From NCBI RefSeq assembly GCF_004745945.1, contig NZ_SRLE01000007.1, positions 124,001 to 188,000 on the forward strand: DNA of 64,000 nt, read 5' to 3'. Shown here one piece after another: positions 17,934 to 26,026 of this stretch. This DNA is from Mangrovimicrobium sediminis. GTDB lineage: Bacteria > Pseudomonadota > Gammaproteobacteria > Pseudomonadales > Halieaceae. A model generated the notes under the pieces. It searched no databases. It worked only from the letters and a program-made list of their open reading frames with translations, and had not been told where the DNA came from. Every line of letters begins with the position of its first letter. The first letter of the stretch is position 1. A program made the translations under genes and the position numbers.

Positions 17934-19160
17934 ATGCAAGCTATCGCCGACCTCGATCTCGCCCACCTACCCATGGAGACACCGGAGTTTTCCGCCGACC
18001 CCCTGCCATATTTCGCCGCGGCGCGGGATAAACACCCCTGGCTCGCCCAGTGCCTGTTCGGCCACGTGATCCACGAGTACGAGGCAATGAAGGACCTGTT
18101 GATGATGGACGAATTCATGGCCCCGGCGCAGGAGATGGTGGTGCAGATCATGCAGGCGGAGGGCACGCCCTGGGGCCGGCTCGCCTCCAACGTGCTGCTG
18201 GCGCAAACCGGTGACAACCACCGTCGCCAGCGGCAGGTGCTCACACCGCTGTTTTCGCCGCGCCAGGCCAAGCTCAGCCGCGAGCTCATGCGTGGGACCA
18301 TCCGCCAGCTGCTGGACGAGTGGGCGCCGCGCGGCGAGTTCGATTTCGAGGCGTTCATCTCGCTGTACCCGATAGGCGTGATGTGCGCCATGCTCGGCTC
18401 CCCGCGCGAGGCGCTGCCCGGCCTGCGCCAGTCGCTGGAGACGCTCGGGCTGTCCATGAGCATGGACCCGGACCTGCTGCCCGCGCTGCAGGAGGCGACC
18501 AACCATATCGATACCTTTGGCCAGCAACTGGTAGCGGCGCGCCGCGCCGGCGAGCGCCCGGCGCAGGGCGGCGAGTTGCTGGATATCCTGGTCGATGCGC
18601 TGGATGCGGGCGGGCTCGATGAACGCGAACTCTACGATCTGCTGATCTTCCTGTTCGTCGGCGGCTACGACACCTCGAAGAACGTGCTGACCCTGCTCAT
18701 GTTTGAAATGCTGCGCTACCCGGACATCTACGTGCGCTGCGCCGAGGACGAAGCCTACTGCGGCAAGGTGGTGGAAGAGGCGATGCGCTTCCACGGCGTC
18801 GCCAATATCCCGCGCATGACCACCCAGGACCTGGACTACCGCGGCGTGCGCATTCCCGCGGGCAGCATGCTGTTCATTCCCGCCAGCCTGGCCGGGCGCG
18901 ACCCGGGGGCCTTCGGCGAGGCGGATCGCTTCGACCCGGAGCGCGCTCAGCAGAACCGCCATCTCGGTTTCGGCCGCGGCATGCACATCTGCCTCGGGCA
19001 GCATATCGCCCGGGCGCAGATGGAAGTGGGCCTGCACGAGGTGGCGAAGCGCCTGCGCCAGCCGCGCCTGGCGGATGCGGACCTGGCCTGGCGGCCGTTC
19101 TTCGGGGTGTGGGGGCTGCAGGGCCTGCCGATCTGGTTTGAGGACGCCGGCCCGGCGTGA
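17934..19160 (+). CDS. Cytochrome P450
   Basis: A 408-residue soluble bacterial P450. The I-helix oxygen-activation motif is GGYDTS (243-248), the K-helix ExxR is EAMR (282-285), and the haem loop FGRGMHICLG places the thiolate ligand at Cys353. A longer frame starts upstream, but ATG 17934 follows CTGGAGACC at proper spacing. The protein aligns almost without gaps to the P450 at 51180 over its first 340 residues (shared opening METPEFS/MESREFS, shared FGVWGL near the end), so the two are paralogues with probably related substrates. Electron donors are not adjacent. Confidence 0.95.
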   Translation: MQAIADLDLAHLPMETPEFSADPLPYFAAARDKHPWLAQCLFGHVIHEYEAMKDLLMMDEFMAPAQEMVVQIMQAEGTPWGRLASNVLLAQTGDNHRRQRQVLTPLFSPRQAKLSRELMRGTIRQLLDEWAPRGEFDFEAFISLYPIGVMCAMLGSPREALPGLRQSLETLGLSMSMDPDLLPALQEATNHIDTFGQQLVAARRAGERPAQGGELLDILVDALDAGGLDERELYDLLIFLFVGGYDTSKNVLTLLMFEMLRYPDIYVRCAEDEAYCGKVVEEAMRFHGVANIPRMTTQDLDYRGVRIPAGSMLFIPASLAGRDPGAFGEADRFDPERAQQNRHLGFGRGMHICLGQHIARAQMEVGLHEVAKRLRQPRLADADLAWRPFFGVWGLQGLPIWFEDAGPA

Positions 19161-19176
19161 GTTGATTCTCAGGAGT

Positions 19177-19201
19177 GGCGGCCGGTGCTGTGCCGGCCGC
19201 C
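19177..19201. terminator. Hairpin between convergent genes
   Basis: GGCGGCCGG and CCGGCCGCC form a 9-bp stem with a 7-nt loop between the convergent P450 and decarboxylase stops. No T-tract follows on either strand, so it would act as a bidirectional RNA barrier rather than a textbook intrinsic terminator. Confidence 0.5.
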
Positions 19202-19210
19202 GTGTGCAGG

Positions 19211-21460
19211 TCAGTCCTCGGCCACGCAGTCGATGAAGTACTCCGTGCGGCCGTCCACTTCCTCCACGCTGAGGCCGTGGATGTCGGCGTCGAAGCCGGG
19301 GAACTTGCCGTGCAGGTCGCGGGCGAACTTCAGGTAGCGCACTATGGCGCTGTTGAAGCGCTCGCCGGGAATCAGCAGCGGAATGCCGGGCGGGTAGGGG
19401 GTGAGCAGGATCGCGGTGATGCGCCCCTCGAGTTCGTCGATCGGCACGCGCTCCACCTTGCCGTGCACCAGCGCGGTGTAGGCGTCGATCGGGCGCATGG
19501 CCGGGGCCATGTCGGAGAGGTACATCTCGGTGGTGACGCGGGCGATGTCGTTGGCCTTGTAGATGTCGTGCAGGCCCTGGCACAGGTCGCGCAGGCCCAT
19601 GCTCTCGTACACCGGGTACTCCTCGACCAGATCCGGCATGATCTTCCACAGCCGGAGGTTGCCGTCGTAGGCGTCCTTGAACTGCTGCAGTTCGGTGACC
19701 ATGGAGTTCCAGCGGCCCTTGGTAATGCCGATGGTGAACATGATGAAGAAGGAATACAGGCCGGTCTTCTCGACGTAGATGCCGTGCTCGCCCAGGTAGT
19801 TGGTGACCACCGCCGCGGGAATGCCGCTGTCGGCGAAATTGCCGTCGACGTCGATGCCCGGGTTGATGATGGTGGCCTTGATCGGGTCGAGCATGTTGAA
19901 GCCGTCGGCGAGATCGCCGAAGCCGTGCCAGCGCTCGCCGGCTTTCAGGGCCCAGTCGGCGCTGTCGCCCATGCCGGATTCGGGCAGGTAGTCCGGCCCC
20001 CAGACCTTGAACCACCAGGTGTCGTCGCCGAATTCCGCACCGGCGCGGCGCATGGCGCGGCGGAAATCCAGGGATTCCTGGATCGATTCCTCGACCAGCG
20101 CGGTGCCGCCGGGGGGCTCCATCATCGCCGCACTGACATCGCAGCTGGCGATGATCGAGTACTGCGGCGAGGTCGAGGTGTGCATCAGGTAGGACTCGTC
20201 GAAGCGGCCCACGTCCAGCTCGCGGGTCTGCGAGTTCTGCACCAGGATTTGCGAGGCCTGGGACAGGCCGGCCAGCAGCTTGTGGGTGGACTGGGTGGAG
20301 AACACCATGGCGTCGCGCGACAGCGGCCGGTCCACGCCGATCGCGTGCATGCCGCGGTAGAACGGGTGGAAGTTGGCGTGGGGCAGCCAGGCCTCGTCGA
20401 AGTGCAGGGCGTCCACCTCGGTGTCCAGCGCCTCCTTGATCATGTCGACGTTGTAGATGATGCCGTCGTAGGTGGACTGGGTGATGGTGAGGATGCGCGG
20501 CTTGACCGTCTTGTCCTCGATAAACGGGTTGTTCTCGATCTTCTTGCGGATGTTCTCGATGGCGAACTCGCGGCGCGGGATCGGTCCGATGATGCCGTAG
20601 TGGTTGCGGGTGGGCATCAGGAACACGGGGATCGCCCCGGTCAGGGTGATCGAGTGCAGCACGGACTTGTGGCAGTTGCGGTCGACCACCACCACGTCGC
20701 CCGGCGCCACGATAGAGTTCCACACGATCTTGTTCGAGGTGGAAGTGCCGTTGGTGACGAAGAACAGGTGGTCGGTGTTGAAGATGCGCGCCGCGTTGCG
20801 CTCGCTGGCCGCCACCGGGCCGGTGTGGTCAAGCAGTGAGCCGACCTCGTCCACCGAGTTGCAGATGTCCGCGCGTAGCATGTTCTCGCCGAAGAACTGG
20901 TGGAACATCTGGCCGGCGGGGGATTTGAGGAAGGCTACGCCGCCGGAGTGTCCGGGGCAGTGCCAGGAGTAGGAGCCGTCCTGGGCGTAGTTCACCAACT
21001 CGCGGAAGAACGGCGGCGCCACAGTTTTGAAGTAGTCGCGGGCCTCGCGGATGATGTAGCGGGCGACGAACTCCGGGGTGTCCTCGGACATGTGGATGAA
21101 ACCGTGCAGCTCGCGCAGGATGTCGTTGGTAATGTGCTGCGAGGTGCGCGTTTCGCCGTAGAGGAAGATCGGCACGTCCTGGTTCTTGAAGCGCACTTCG
21201 TTGACGAAATCGCGCAACCGGGTCAGCGCTTCTTCCTCGCCCTCCGGCGTGGAGAACTCCTCGTCGTCGATGGACAGGATGAATGCCGAGGCGCGCGAAC
21301 TCTGTTGCGCGAAGCTGGCCATGTCACCCGGGCTGTTCACGCCCATGACCTCGATGCCCTCGTTCTCGATCGCCTGTGCCAGGGCGCGCACGCCCAGGCC
21401 GCTGGAGTTTTCCGAGCGGAAGTCTTCGTCGATGATGACAATGGGAAAACGGAATTTCAT
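19211..21460 (-). CDS. Orn/Lys/Arg decarboxylase, biodegradative arginine/lysine type
   Basis: A 749-residue PLP enzyme of fold III size, close to AdiA/CadA. An N-terminal response-regulator-like wing domain (FPIVIIDEDF, ILSIDDEEF) precedes the PLP domain; STHKLLAGLSQAS gives the Schiff-base lysine at about residue 394, and TPYPPGIPLLIPGERF is the conserved C-terminal motif. The STHKLL context is that of AdiA/CadA rather than SpeC-type ornithine decarboxylases. It would consume a proton while making agmatine or cadaverine. ATG 21460 replaces the longer frame beginning at 21598 because homologues start at MKFRFP. No partner antiporter is nearby. Confidence 0.9.
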   Translation of the reverse strand: MKFRFPIVIIDEDFRSENSSGLGVRALAQAIENEGIEVMGVNSPGDMASFAQQSSRASAFILSIDDEEFSTPEGEEEALTRLRDFVNEVRFKNQDVPIFLYGETRTSQHITNDILRELHGFIHMSEDTPEFVARYIIREARDYFKTVAPPFFRELVNYAQDGSYSWHCPGHSGGVAFLKSPAGQMFHQFFGENMLRADICNSVDEVGSLLDHTGPVAASERNAARIFNTDHLFFVTNGTSTSNKIVWNSIVAPGDVVVVDRNCHKSVLHSITLTGAIPVFLMPTRNHYGIIGPIPRREFAIENIRKKIENNPFIEDKTVKPRILTITQSTYDGIIYNVDMIKEALDTEVDALHFDEAWLPHANFHPFYRGMHAIGVDRPLSRDAMVFSTQSTHKLLAGLSQASQILVQNSQTRELDVGRFDESYLMHTSTSPQYSIIASCDVSAAMMEPPGGTALVEESIQESLDFRRAMRRAGAEFGDDTWWFKVWGPDYLPESGMGDSADWALKAGERWHGFGDLADGFNMLDPIKATIINPGIDVDGNFADSGIPAAVVTNYLGEHGIYVEKTGLYSFFIMFTIGITKGRWNSMVTELQQFKDAYDGNLRLWKIMPDLVEEYPVYESMGLRDLCQGLHDIYKANDIARVTTEMYLSDMAPAMRPIDAYTALVHGKVERVPIDELEGRITAILLTPYPPGIPLLIPGERFNSAIVRYLKFARDLHGKFPGFDADIHGLSVEEVDGRTEYFIDCVAED

Positions 21461-21566
21461 GCGTAGCGTCTCCGGCGTGAATGGCGCGCGCCCTCCAGTA
21501 TAGAGGGTCGCGGGTTGCAAGCATGCTAGACTTTCGCTCCCGATTCCAGAGCCAGCGGGAGATTCG

Positions 21567-22541
21567 ATGGCCAGCCCCGGCAACCCCAATACCTTCACCG
21601 ATAACCCGCTGGACCGCGCCTCCCACCTGCGCGCGGATCCGGACTGGCTGCGGGCGGCAAAGTGCAGCGCGCGCGCTCGCTTCGTCGCGCTGTGGCGCCT
21701 GCGGCCGCTGTTGCGGGCAGCTGCCGGTAGCGCGCCCAGCGAAATTGCCTGGCTGGATGCCGCCGCGCTCGCCGGCTGTCGCGTCGAGGATGCGGTATTC
21801 CTCGGCCGCGACGAGGAGCACGACTACTTCGCGCTGGACGCCACGCACCTGGCCCAGGACGAGGAGGACCTCCCGTTCCGCGAACTTGGCAGCTACGAGG
21901 ACCTGATGTTCGCCCTCGGGCGCCTGGACGGGGTCAGTGCGTCACTGCTCGCCCAGGCCAAGAGCATGGTCGACTGGCATGCGCGCCACGGCTTCTGCGC
22001 GCGCTGCGGTGCTGTCACTCATTTCGCGGACGGCGGCTACCGGCGCGATTGCCCGGCCTGCGAAGCGCAGCACTTCCCGCGCACCGACCCGGTGGTGATC
22101 AGCCTCGTGGTGCGGGAGGGGCGCTGCCTGCTGGGCCGCAACGCGATGTTCCGCGGCCCCATGTTCACCGCGCTCGCCGGCTTCCTCGAGCCGGGGGAGA
22201 CGGTGGAGGAGGCGGTGGCGCGCGAGGTCATGGAGGAGGTGGGTGTCGCGGTGGGCGAGGTGCGCTATTTGTTCACCCAACCCTGGCCGTTTCCCTCCAG
22301 CCTGATGATCGGTTGTATTGCCCAGGGGCTGGGCGAGGCCATCACGCTGGACGAGAAAGAGATTGCCGAGGCGCGCTGGTTCACGCCGGAGCAACTGCGC
22401 CAGGCTATCGCCGACTCACAGGACCTCGACTACCGCAGCATGATGAGCGACCCTGCGGGCGCCGGGACGCCGTCTTTCTTCGTGCCGCCGCCCAGCGCGA
22501 TCGCCCATCAGTTGATGCTGGCCTGGCTGGCGCAGGTCTAG
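21567..22541 (+). CDS. nudC: NAD(+) diphosphatase / NAD-capped RNA hydrolase NudC
   Basis: A 324-residue Nudix hydrolase that splits NAD(H) to NMN(H) and AMP and in E. coli removes NAD caps from RNA. It has a variable N-terminal domain, a four-Cys zinc ribbon (CARCG, then CPACE), the Nudix box GFLEPGETVEEAVAREVMEE and the NudC signature TQPWPFPSSLM just after. ATG 21567 follows GGGAGA. It diverges from the decarboxylase by 106 nt and converges on the cupin gene. Confidence 0.95.
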   Translation: MASPGNPNTFTDNPLDRASHLRADPDWLRAAKCSARARFVALWRLRPLLRAAAGSAPSEIAWLDAAALAGCRVEDAVFLGRDEEHDYFALDATHLAQDEEDLPFRELGSYEDLMFALGRLDGVSASLLAQAKSMVDWHARHGFCARCGAVTHFADGGYRRDCPACEAQHFPRTDPVVISLVVREGRCLLGRNAMFRGPMFTALAGFLEPGETVEEAVAREVMEEVGVAVGEVRYLFTQPWPFPSSLMIGCIAQGLGEAITLDEKEIAEARWFTPEQLRQAIADSQDLDYRSMMSDPAGAGTPSFFVPPPSAIAHQLMLAWLAQV

Positions 22542-22558
22542 CGCCCACGCCGCTCGCC

Positions 22559-22969
22559 TCAACTGTCGGACTGACCCTGTTCGACCATGCGCCGGGCGTA
22601 GGCCTCGACGTGGTCCATCAGCACCTCGAGGGCGTCCGCCGGATTCAGTTCCAGCGCCTCGGTGGGCTCTTCGTAGATGAGATGGTGTCCCGGGCGGAAA
22701 AAGTACACGTCCCCGGTTTCCGCCACCTCGTCGTCCCAGGTGGAATCCGGGTAGGTGCAGCGGATGCGGCCGCTGAACACGTAGCCGTAGTGCGGGCACA
22801 TGCACAGGCCGCCGGGCAGGCCCTTGTAGGTGGCGGCGGCGCTCATCGGCCCCGCGGTGGTGAAGCCCACTTCCATATCGCCCCACTTGATGGAGCGGAA
22901 GCCCTCGCCGCAGAGCGGCCAGCGGCCGCCGCCGCCCTTGGGCAGGTCCCTGAGTTTGCTGGTTGGCAT
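22559..22969 (-). CDS. Cupin-domain protein
   Basis: A 136-residue single-domain cupin. The central strands include CMCPHYGYVFSGRIRCTYP and VYFFRPGHHLIYEE, matching the two cupin motifs though with fewer His than metal-dependent enzymes. A Gly-rich N-terminal loop (LPKGGGGRWP) precedes the barrel. ATG 22969 follows AGGAATAAC. No enzymatic role can be assigned; neighbouring genes give no clear pathway. Confidence 0.75.
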   Translation of the reverse strand: MPTSKLRDLPKGGGGRWPLCGEGFRSIKWGDMEVGFTTAGPMSAAATYKGLPGGLCMCPHYGYVFSGRIRCTYPDSTWDDEVAETGDVYFFRPGHHLIYEEPTEALELNPADALEVLMDHVEAYARRMVEQGQSDS

Positions 22970-23103
22970 TTTGTTATTCCTGTTTTGCGGATGATTGCCT
23001 ATGGGGTTGATCGCCGGGTGCCTCGCGGCTGCCCGTCGCAGTATGCGGGGAAGTGGGCGGCGGAGTCACGGCTCCGACCTCGCGTCGCGGGTTCATGCTG
23101 CCC

Positions 23104-23129
23104 GGGGTCAGAGTCGCGACTCTGACCCC
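23104..23129. repeat. REP/RAYT-type palindrome, copy 1
   Basis: A perfect 26-bp palindrome with arm GGGGTCAGAGTCG (23104-23116) followed directly by its reverse complement. The GGGTCAGAGTC core resembles the palindromes that accompany REP-associated tyrosine transposases in many gammaproteobacteria. No transposase gene is present in the window. Confidence 0.7.
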
Positions 23130-23152
23130 AGTGACGGACCTCAGCGGTGCCA

Positions 23153-23178
23153 GGGGTCAGAGTCGTGACTCTGACCCC
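23153..23178. repeat. REP/RAYT-type palindrome, copy 2
   Basis: A second copy 49 bp on, with the same arms but a GT centre in place of GC (GGGGTCAGAGTC and GACTCTGACCCC). Two close copies suggest a REP doublet. Confidence 0.7.
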
Positions 23179-23260
23179 GAGCTCCGGCCCCCGAGCTGCC
23201 GGTCCCGACACCCCCGGTGACGCAAACCCTGGCGGCAATCGCGGAAGCCGCAAAATACGC

Positions 23261-23287
23261 AAAAAAAGGCCCGCGTACACGCGGGCC
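23261..23287 (-). terminator. Intrinsic terminator on the minus strand with no gene upstream
   Basis: GGCCCGCG (23268-23275), a 4-nt loop and CGCGGGCC (23280-23287) form a perfect stem. Read on the minus strand it is followed by seven T (from A-tract 23261-23267), the full intrinsic-terminator signature. No coding gene precedes it on that strand before the divergent P450. Confidence 0.75.
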
Positions 23288-23376
23288 AGGCACACTACAC
23301 ACTGTAAAACCGTACCGCGATCTCGCATCGTCAGGCGCGGTCAGGCGGTTCGACCGCCGGACTGCGTAATGAAAAT
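23261..23376 (-). ncRNA. Candidate small RNA
   Basis: The minus strand shows a compact non-coding unit: an AT-rich start region near 23376-23402 with TATAGAAT-like and TAGAAT-like -10 elements, a stable hairpin at 23336-23366 (GGCGGT/ACCGCC stem with a lower helix of CGC/GCG and GTC/GAC), then the intrinsic terminator. This is the architecture of a bacterial sRNA. No known family is recognised and the 5' end is only a guess. Confidence 0.3.
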
Positions 23377-23663
23377 TCTATATAACGACACAAAATTCTA
23401 TTTCACACCCGGTTTATAGCCCGGGGTCAACAGCCTGTCAATCGCCAGTGGGTGCCCCTGCTGCGTGAAACGGGCGGCGCTACTCCGGCTCCGCGTGCAC
23501 AGAAGCCGTCAAAATCGCGAATCACGGCCCGCTGTCTCCCTCCGAAAACGCAGCCCTAAAACTTTGCGTGGCCAAGTTCGTGCTTGACCGCTGGAGGCGG
23601 CTCCCCAATAATCCTTCCGATAACAGATAATTAATTCTGAATAACGAATATATCAGGTGCACC

Positions 23664-24947
23664 ATGTCCGACACCCTCACTTCCGACGATCCCCGTTACC
23701 GCGAACTGTTTGACGTTCAGAAAGAAGCCAGCAGCACCAACGCCGAAATCTACGGCGATCTCTCGCCGGCGATGGACCGCCTGCGCGATACCGCGCCGGT
23801 GATGCGCGGCTCACTGCGCGAGTTGCTACAGCTGCCGACGCTGGATCACTACTCGGTGAAGCGCCAGAGCTACACGCTGTTCACCTTCGACCTGTGCAAC
23901 CGCGCCCTGCGCGAGAACGAGCTGTTCTCCTCCGAGGGGTACAACGATTCGCCCTCGGTGCGCGCCATGGGCAAGGTCATCCTGAAGATGGTGGGCGACG
24001 AACACCGCCGCTACCGTTCCGTGGTGCAGCCGATGTTCCTGCGTCCCAAGGTCGAGAACTGGTGGAAGCCGACCTGGATTACCGGCGCGGTGGAGGCGCT
24101 GCTCGACCGCATCGACAGCAAGCAGGACAAGGTCGACCTGAACATGGACCTGTGCGCGCGCCTGCCGGTGCATATCGTGACCCGTGGCATCGGCATGGAT
24201 GAGGCCAACGGCCTGGAGTTCCGCGAGCACCTGCTGCGCAGCACGGTGGGCGGCCACAACCTGTCGCAGGAGGAGCGCATGGCCTCTGCCGGGGAGGTGT
24301 CGCGCATGCTGCGCGAGCTGATCACCCGGCGGCGTGCGGACCCGCAGGAGGATGTCATCTCCGCGTTGATTACCAACGACCTGCCGCTGCCGGATGGCAG
24401 CGCGCGCAAGCTGGATGACGAGGAGGTGTTCTCCTACTGCCGCCTGATCATGCTCGCCGGCGGCGGTACTACATGGCGGCAACTGGGCATCACCCTGCAC
24501 GCACTGCTGAGCAACTACCACCTGTGGGAACTGTGCCGCGACAACCGCAAGCTGGTAGCGCCGGCGATCGAGGAGTCCGCGCGCTGGATGCCTACCGACC
24601 CGGTGTTCGAGCGGGTGCTGACCGCGGACGTGGAACTCGAGGGTATGCATATTCCCGCGCAGTCGCGCATCTGTATGTGCCTGGGCGCCGCCAACCGCGA
24701 CCCGGGACGCTGGGACAACCCGGGCCAGTACGACCCCCTGCGCCCGTTCCAGCCGCACCTGGGTTTCGGTATGGGGCCGCACCGCTGCCTGGGCCTGGAT
24801 GTGGCCAAGCAGGAGATGAGCAGTGCGCTGAATGCACTGATGGACCGCTACCCCAATCTGCGCCTGGACCCGGACGCGCCAGCGCCGGAATTGCTCGGCG
24901 GCGTGGAGCAGCGCGGTATGTCGGCGGTGCCGGTGGTACTGCGCTGA
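23664..24947 (+). CDS. Cytochrome P450 with atypical I-helix
   Basis: A 427-residue P450. The haem loop FGMGPHRCLG puts the ligand at Cys375 and ExxR is ESAR (304-307). The I-helix motif is AGGGTT (265-270): Gly268 replaces the acidic residue that normally helps proton delivery, although both Thr are kept. It is only distantly related to the other P450s here. ATG 23664 follows CAGGTG. It converges on an IclR regulator 8 nt downstream. No redox partner is adjacent. Confidence 0.93.
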   Translation: MSDTLTSDDPRYRELFDVQKEASSTNAEIYGDLSPAMDRLRDTAPVMRGSLRELLQLPTLDHYSVKRQSYTLFTFDLCNRALRENELFSSEGYNDSPSVRAMGKVILKMVGDEHRRYRSVVQPMFLRPKVENWWKPTWITGAVEALLDRIDSKQDKVDLNMDLCARLPVHIVTRGIGMDEANGLEFREHLLRSTVGGHNLSQEERMASAGEVSRMLRELITRRRADPQEDVISALITNDLPLPDGSARKLDDEEVFSYCRLIMLAGGGTTWRQLGITLHALLSNYHLWELCRDNRKLVAPAIEESARWMPTDPVFERVLTADVELEGMHIPAQSRICMCLGAANRDPGRWDNPGQYDPLRPFQPHLGFGMGPHRCLGLDVAKQEMSSALNALMDRYPNLRLDPDAPAPELLGGVEQRGMSAVPVVLR

Positions 24948-24955
24948 AACCGGGG

Positions 24956-25819
24956 TCAGTTCGGTAGCGGGTAGGGTTCGCTGCGGCCGTTGATGAAATA
25001 GGTGAGCCGCTCGGCGGCCTCGCGCAGGTCGTTGCCCATCTCGGCGATGGTCTCGCCCTTGAACGAGCCGCGAAAGCCCGAGAGATTCAGCACGAACTCC
25101 ACCTGCCGCTCGCGGTTGAACACCGGGCAGGTAAGGAAGGCGAGTTGGTAGCTGGAGCGGGGCTTGAGCTCCCAGGCAATCTTGACCGGGTACTCCATCT
25201 TGCTGCCGACGAAGGCCAGGTGAAACGGCTGGTTGGCGATTTCCATGTCCGGGTTGAAGACGCCGAAGGAATAACCGTGCTCGCGGGTGAACTCGATGCC
25301 GGCGAGCAATTCGCGGCGCTCTTTCTCCGGCGGCTTGGGTGAGGCCTCGTCCAGCCACTTTTCCAGGTCGTAGGATTTGGTGGTGGCGAAATAGGCGCCG
25401 GCAAATGGCGCACGCAGGGGCAGGCGCTGCCCCTGTGGTACCGCCCAGGCCTCGCTGCGTCCCGCGCCCGCGCGCAGCTTGATCACCACGTCGTGCCCCT
25501 CCAGGTAGACTGCCGAGCAGGCCGTGCGGTAGCGGTCGGACAGCGCGCGCAGTTCCGGCTGGGTCGCCTGGGTCGGCGAGAACTGCTCGCTGGCGATGCG
25601 CCCGACGGCCACCAGCGCGGGGCCGATCACATAGGTCTTGTCGGTATTGCGATACAGGTACTGCGCCTCCACCAGCCCGGCGAGCAGGGCGTGGCAGGTC
25701 GCCCGGCCCAGGTCCAGCGCCTTGACGATGTCGGTGAAGGTGAACGACTGGCCGGGGTGTTCGGCGAAGAAGTTGAGTACGGCGACGACGCGCTGTACAC
25801 CGGGCGGCGGCTTGGACAT
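24956..25819 (-). CDS. IclR-family transcriptional regulator
   Basis: A 287-residue regulator. The N-terminal winged helix (VQRVVAVLNFFAEHPGQSFTFTDIV, then LGRATCHALLAGL) is followed by the IclR effector domain with the GHDVVIKLRAG and LPLRAPFAGAYFA segments. IclR proteins bind small organic acids or aromatics. A 14-nt imperfect dyad lies 6 nt before its start codon, suggesting autoregulation. It converges on the P450 at 23664, a possible target. Confidence 0.9.
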   Translation of the reverse strand: MSKPPPGVQRVVAVLNFFAEHPGQSFTFTDIVKALDLGRATCHALLAGLVEAQYLYRNTDKTYVIGPALVAVGRIASEQFSPTQATQPELRALSDRYRTACSAVYLEGHDVVIKLRAGAGRSEAWAVPQGQRLPLRAPFAGAYFATTKSYDLEKWLDEASPKPPEKERRELLAGIEFTREHGYSFGVFNPDMEIANQPFHLAFVGSKMEYPVKIAWELKPRSSYQLAFLTCPVFNRERQVEFVLNLSGFRGSFKGETIAEMGNDLREAAERLTYFINGRSEPYPLPN

Positions 25820-25825
25820 AAATAT

Positions 25826-25839
25826 TTCGCTATATCGAA
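25826..25839. promoter_or_regulatory. Possible IclR-type operator and adjacent hairpin
   Basis: TTCGCTATATCGAA is palindromic at 12 of 14 positions and lies just upstream of the IclR start at 25819. Next to it CCCTAG (25842-25847) and CTAGGG (25855-25860) form a 6-bp hairpin. Autoregulation is inferred from position. The remaining sequence to 26026 shows nothing recognisable. Confidence 0.4.
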
Positions 25840-26026
25840 TTCCCTAGCGGGAAACTAGGGGTAATCCCGTGTTGAGTCAAGCTGTCGTTGTATCGAGGGT
25901 GAGCCCCAGAGTCCTGAAATTGTAGTGTTTGGCGGCTCCGGAACAGGCGTTCGGCTGCGCGGGCGCGGTGTGGCCTGAAGTGGGGAAGCCCCGGCAGAGT
26001 TCGAAATAACTAACCGCGGTGCTGCC

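Larger units (their letters stand above)
22970..23663. other. 694-nt non-coding region with palindromes and a structured minus-strand element
   Basis: No credible protein gene is visible. The left half holds two REP-like palindromes (23104-23129 and 23153-23178). The centre holds an intrinsic terminator facing left (23261-23287) and a second stable hairpin (23336-23366). The right part is AT-rich near 23370-23402 with two direct copies of AAAATTCTA, and again at 23617-23655 just before the P450 start, where that gene's promoter should lie. Confidence 0.6.

Noticed and set aside
17967-20723. A 918-codon open frame on the minus strand
   Set aside because: It is antisense to the P450 gene and out of frame with the decarboxylase, and its translation is low-complexity with no fold.
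22970-23420. CRISPR array suggested by repeated palindromic sequence
   Set aside because: Only two copies, 23 bp apart, with no regular spacers and no cas genes; REP-like elements fit better.
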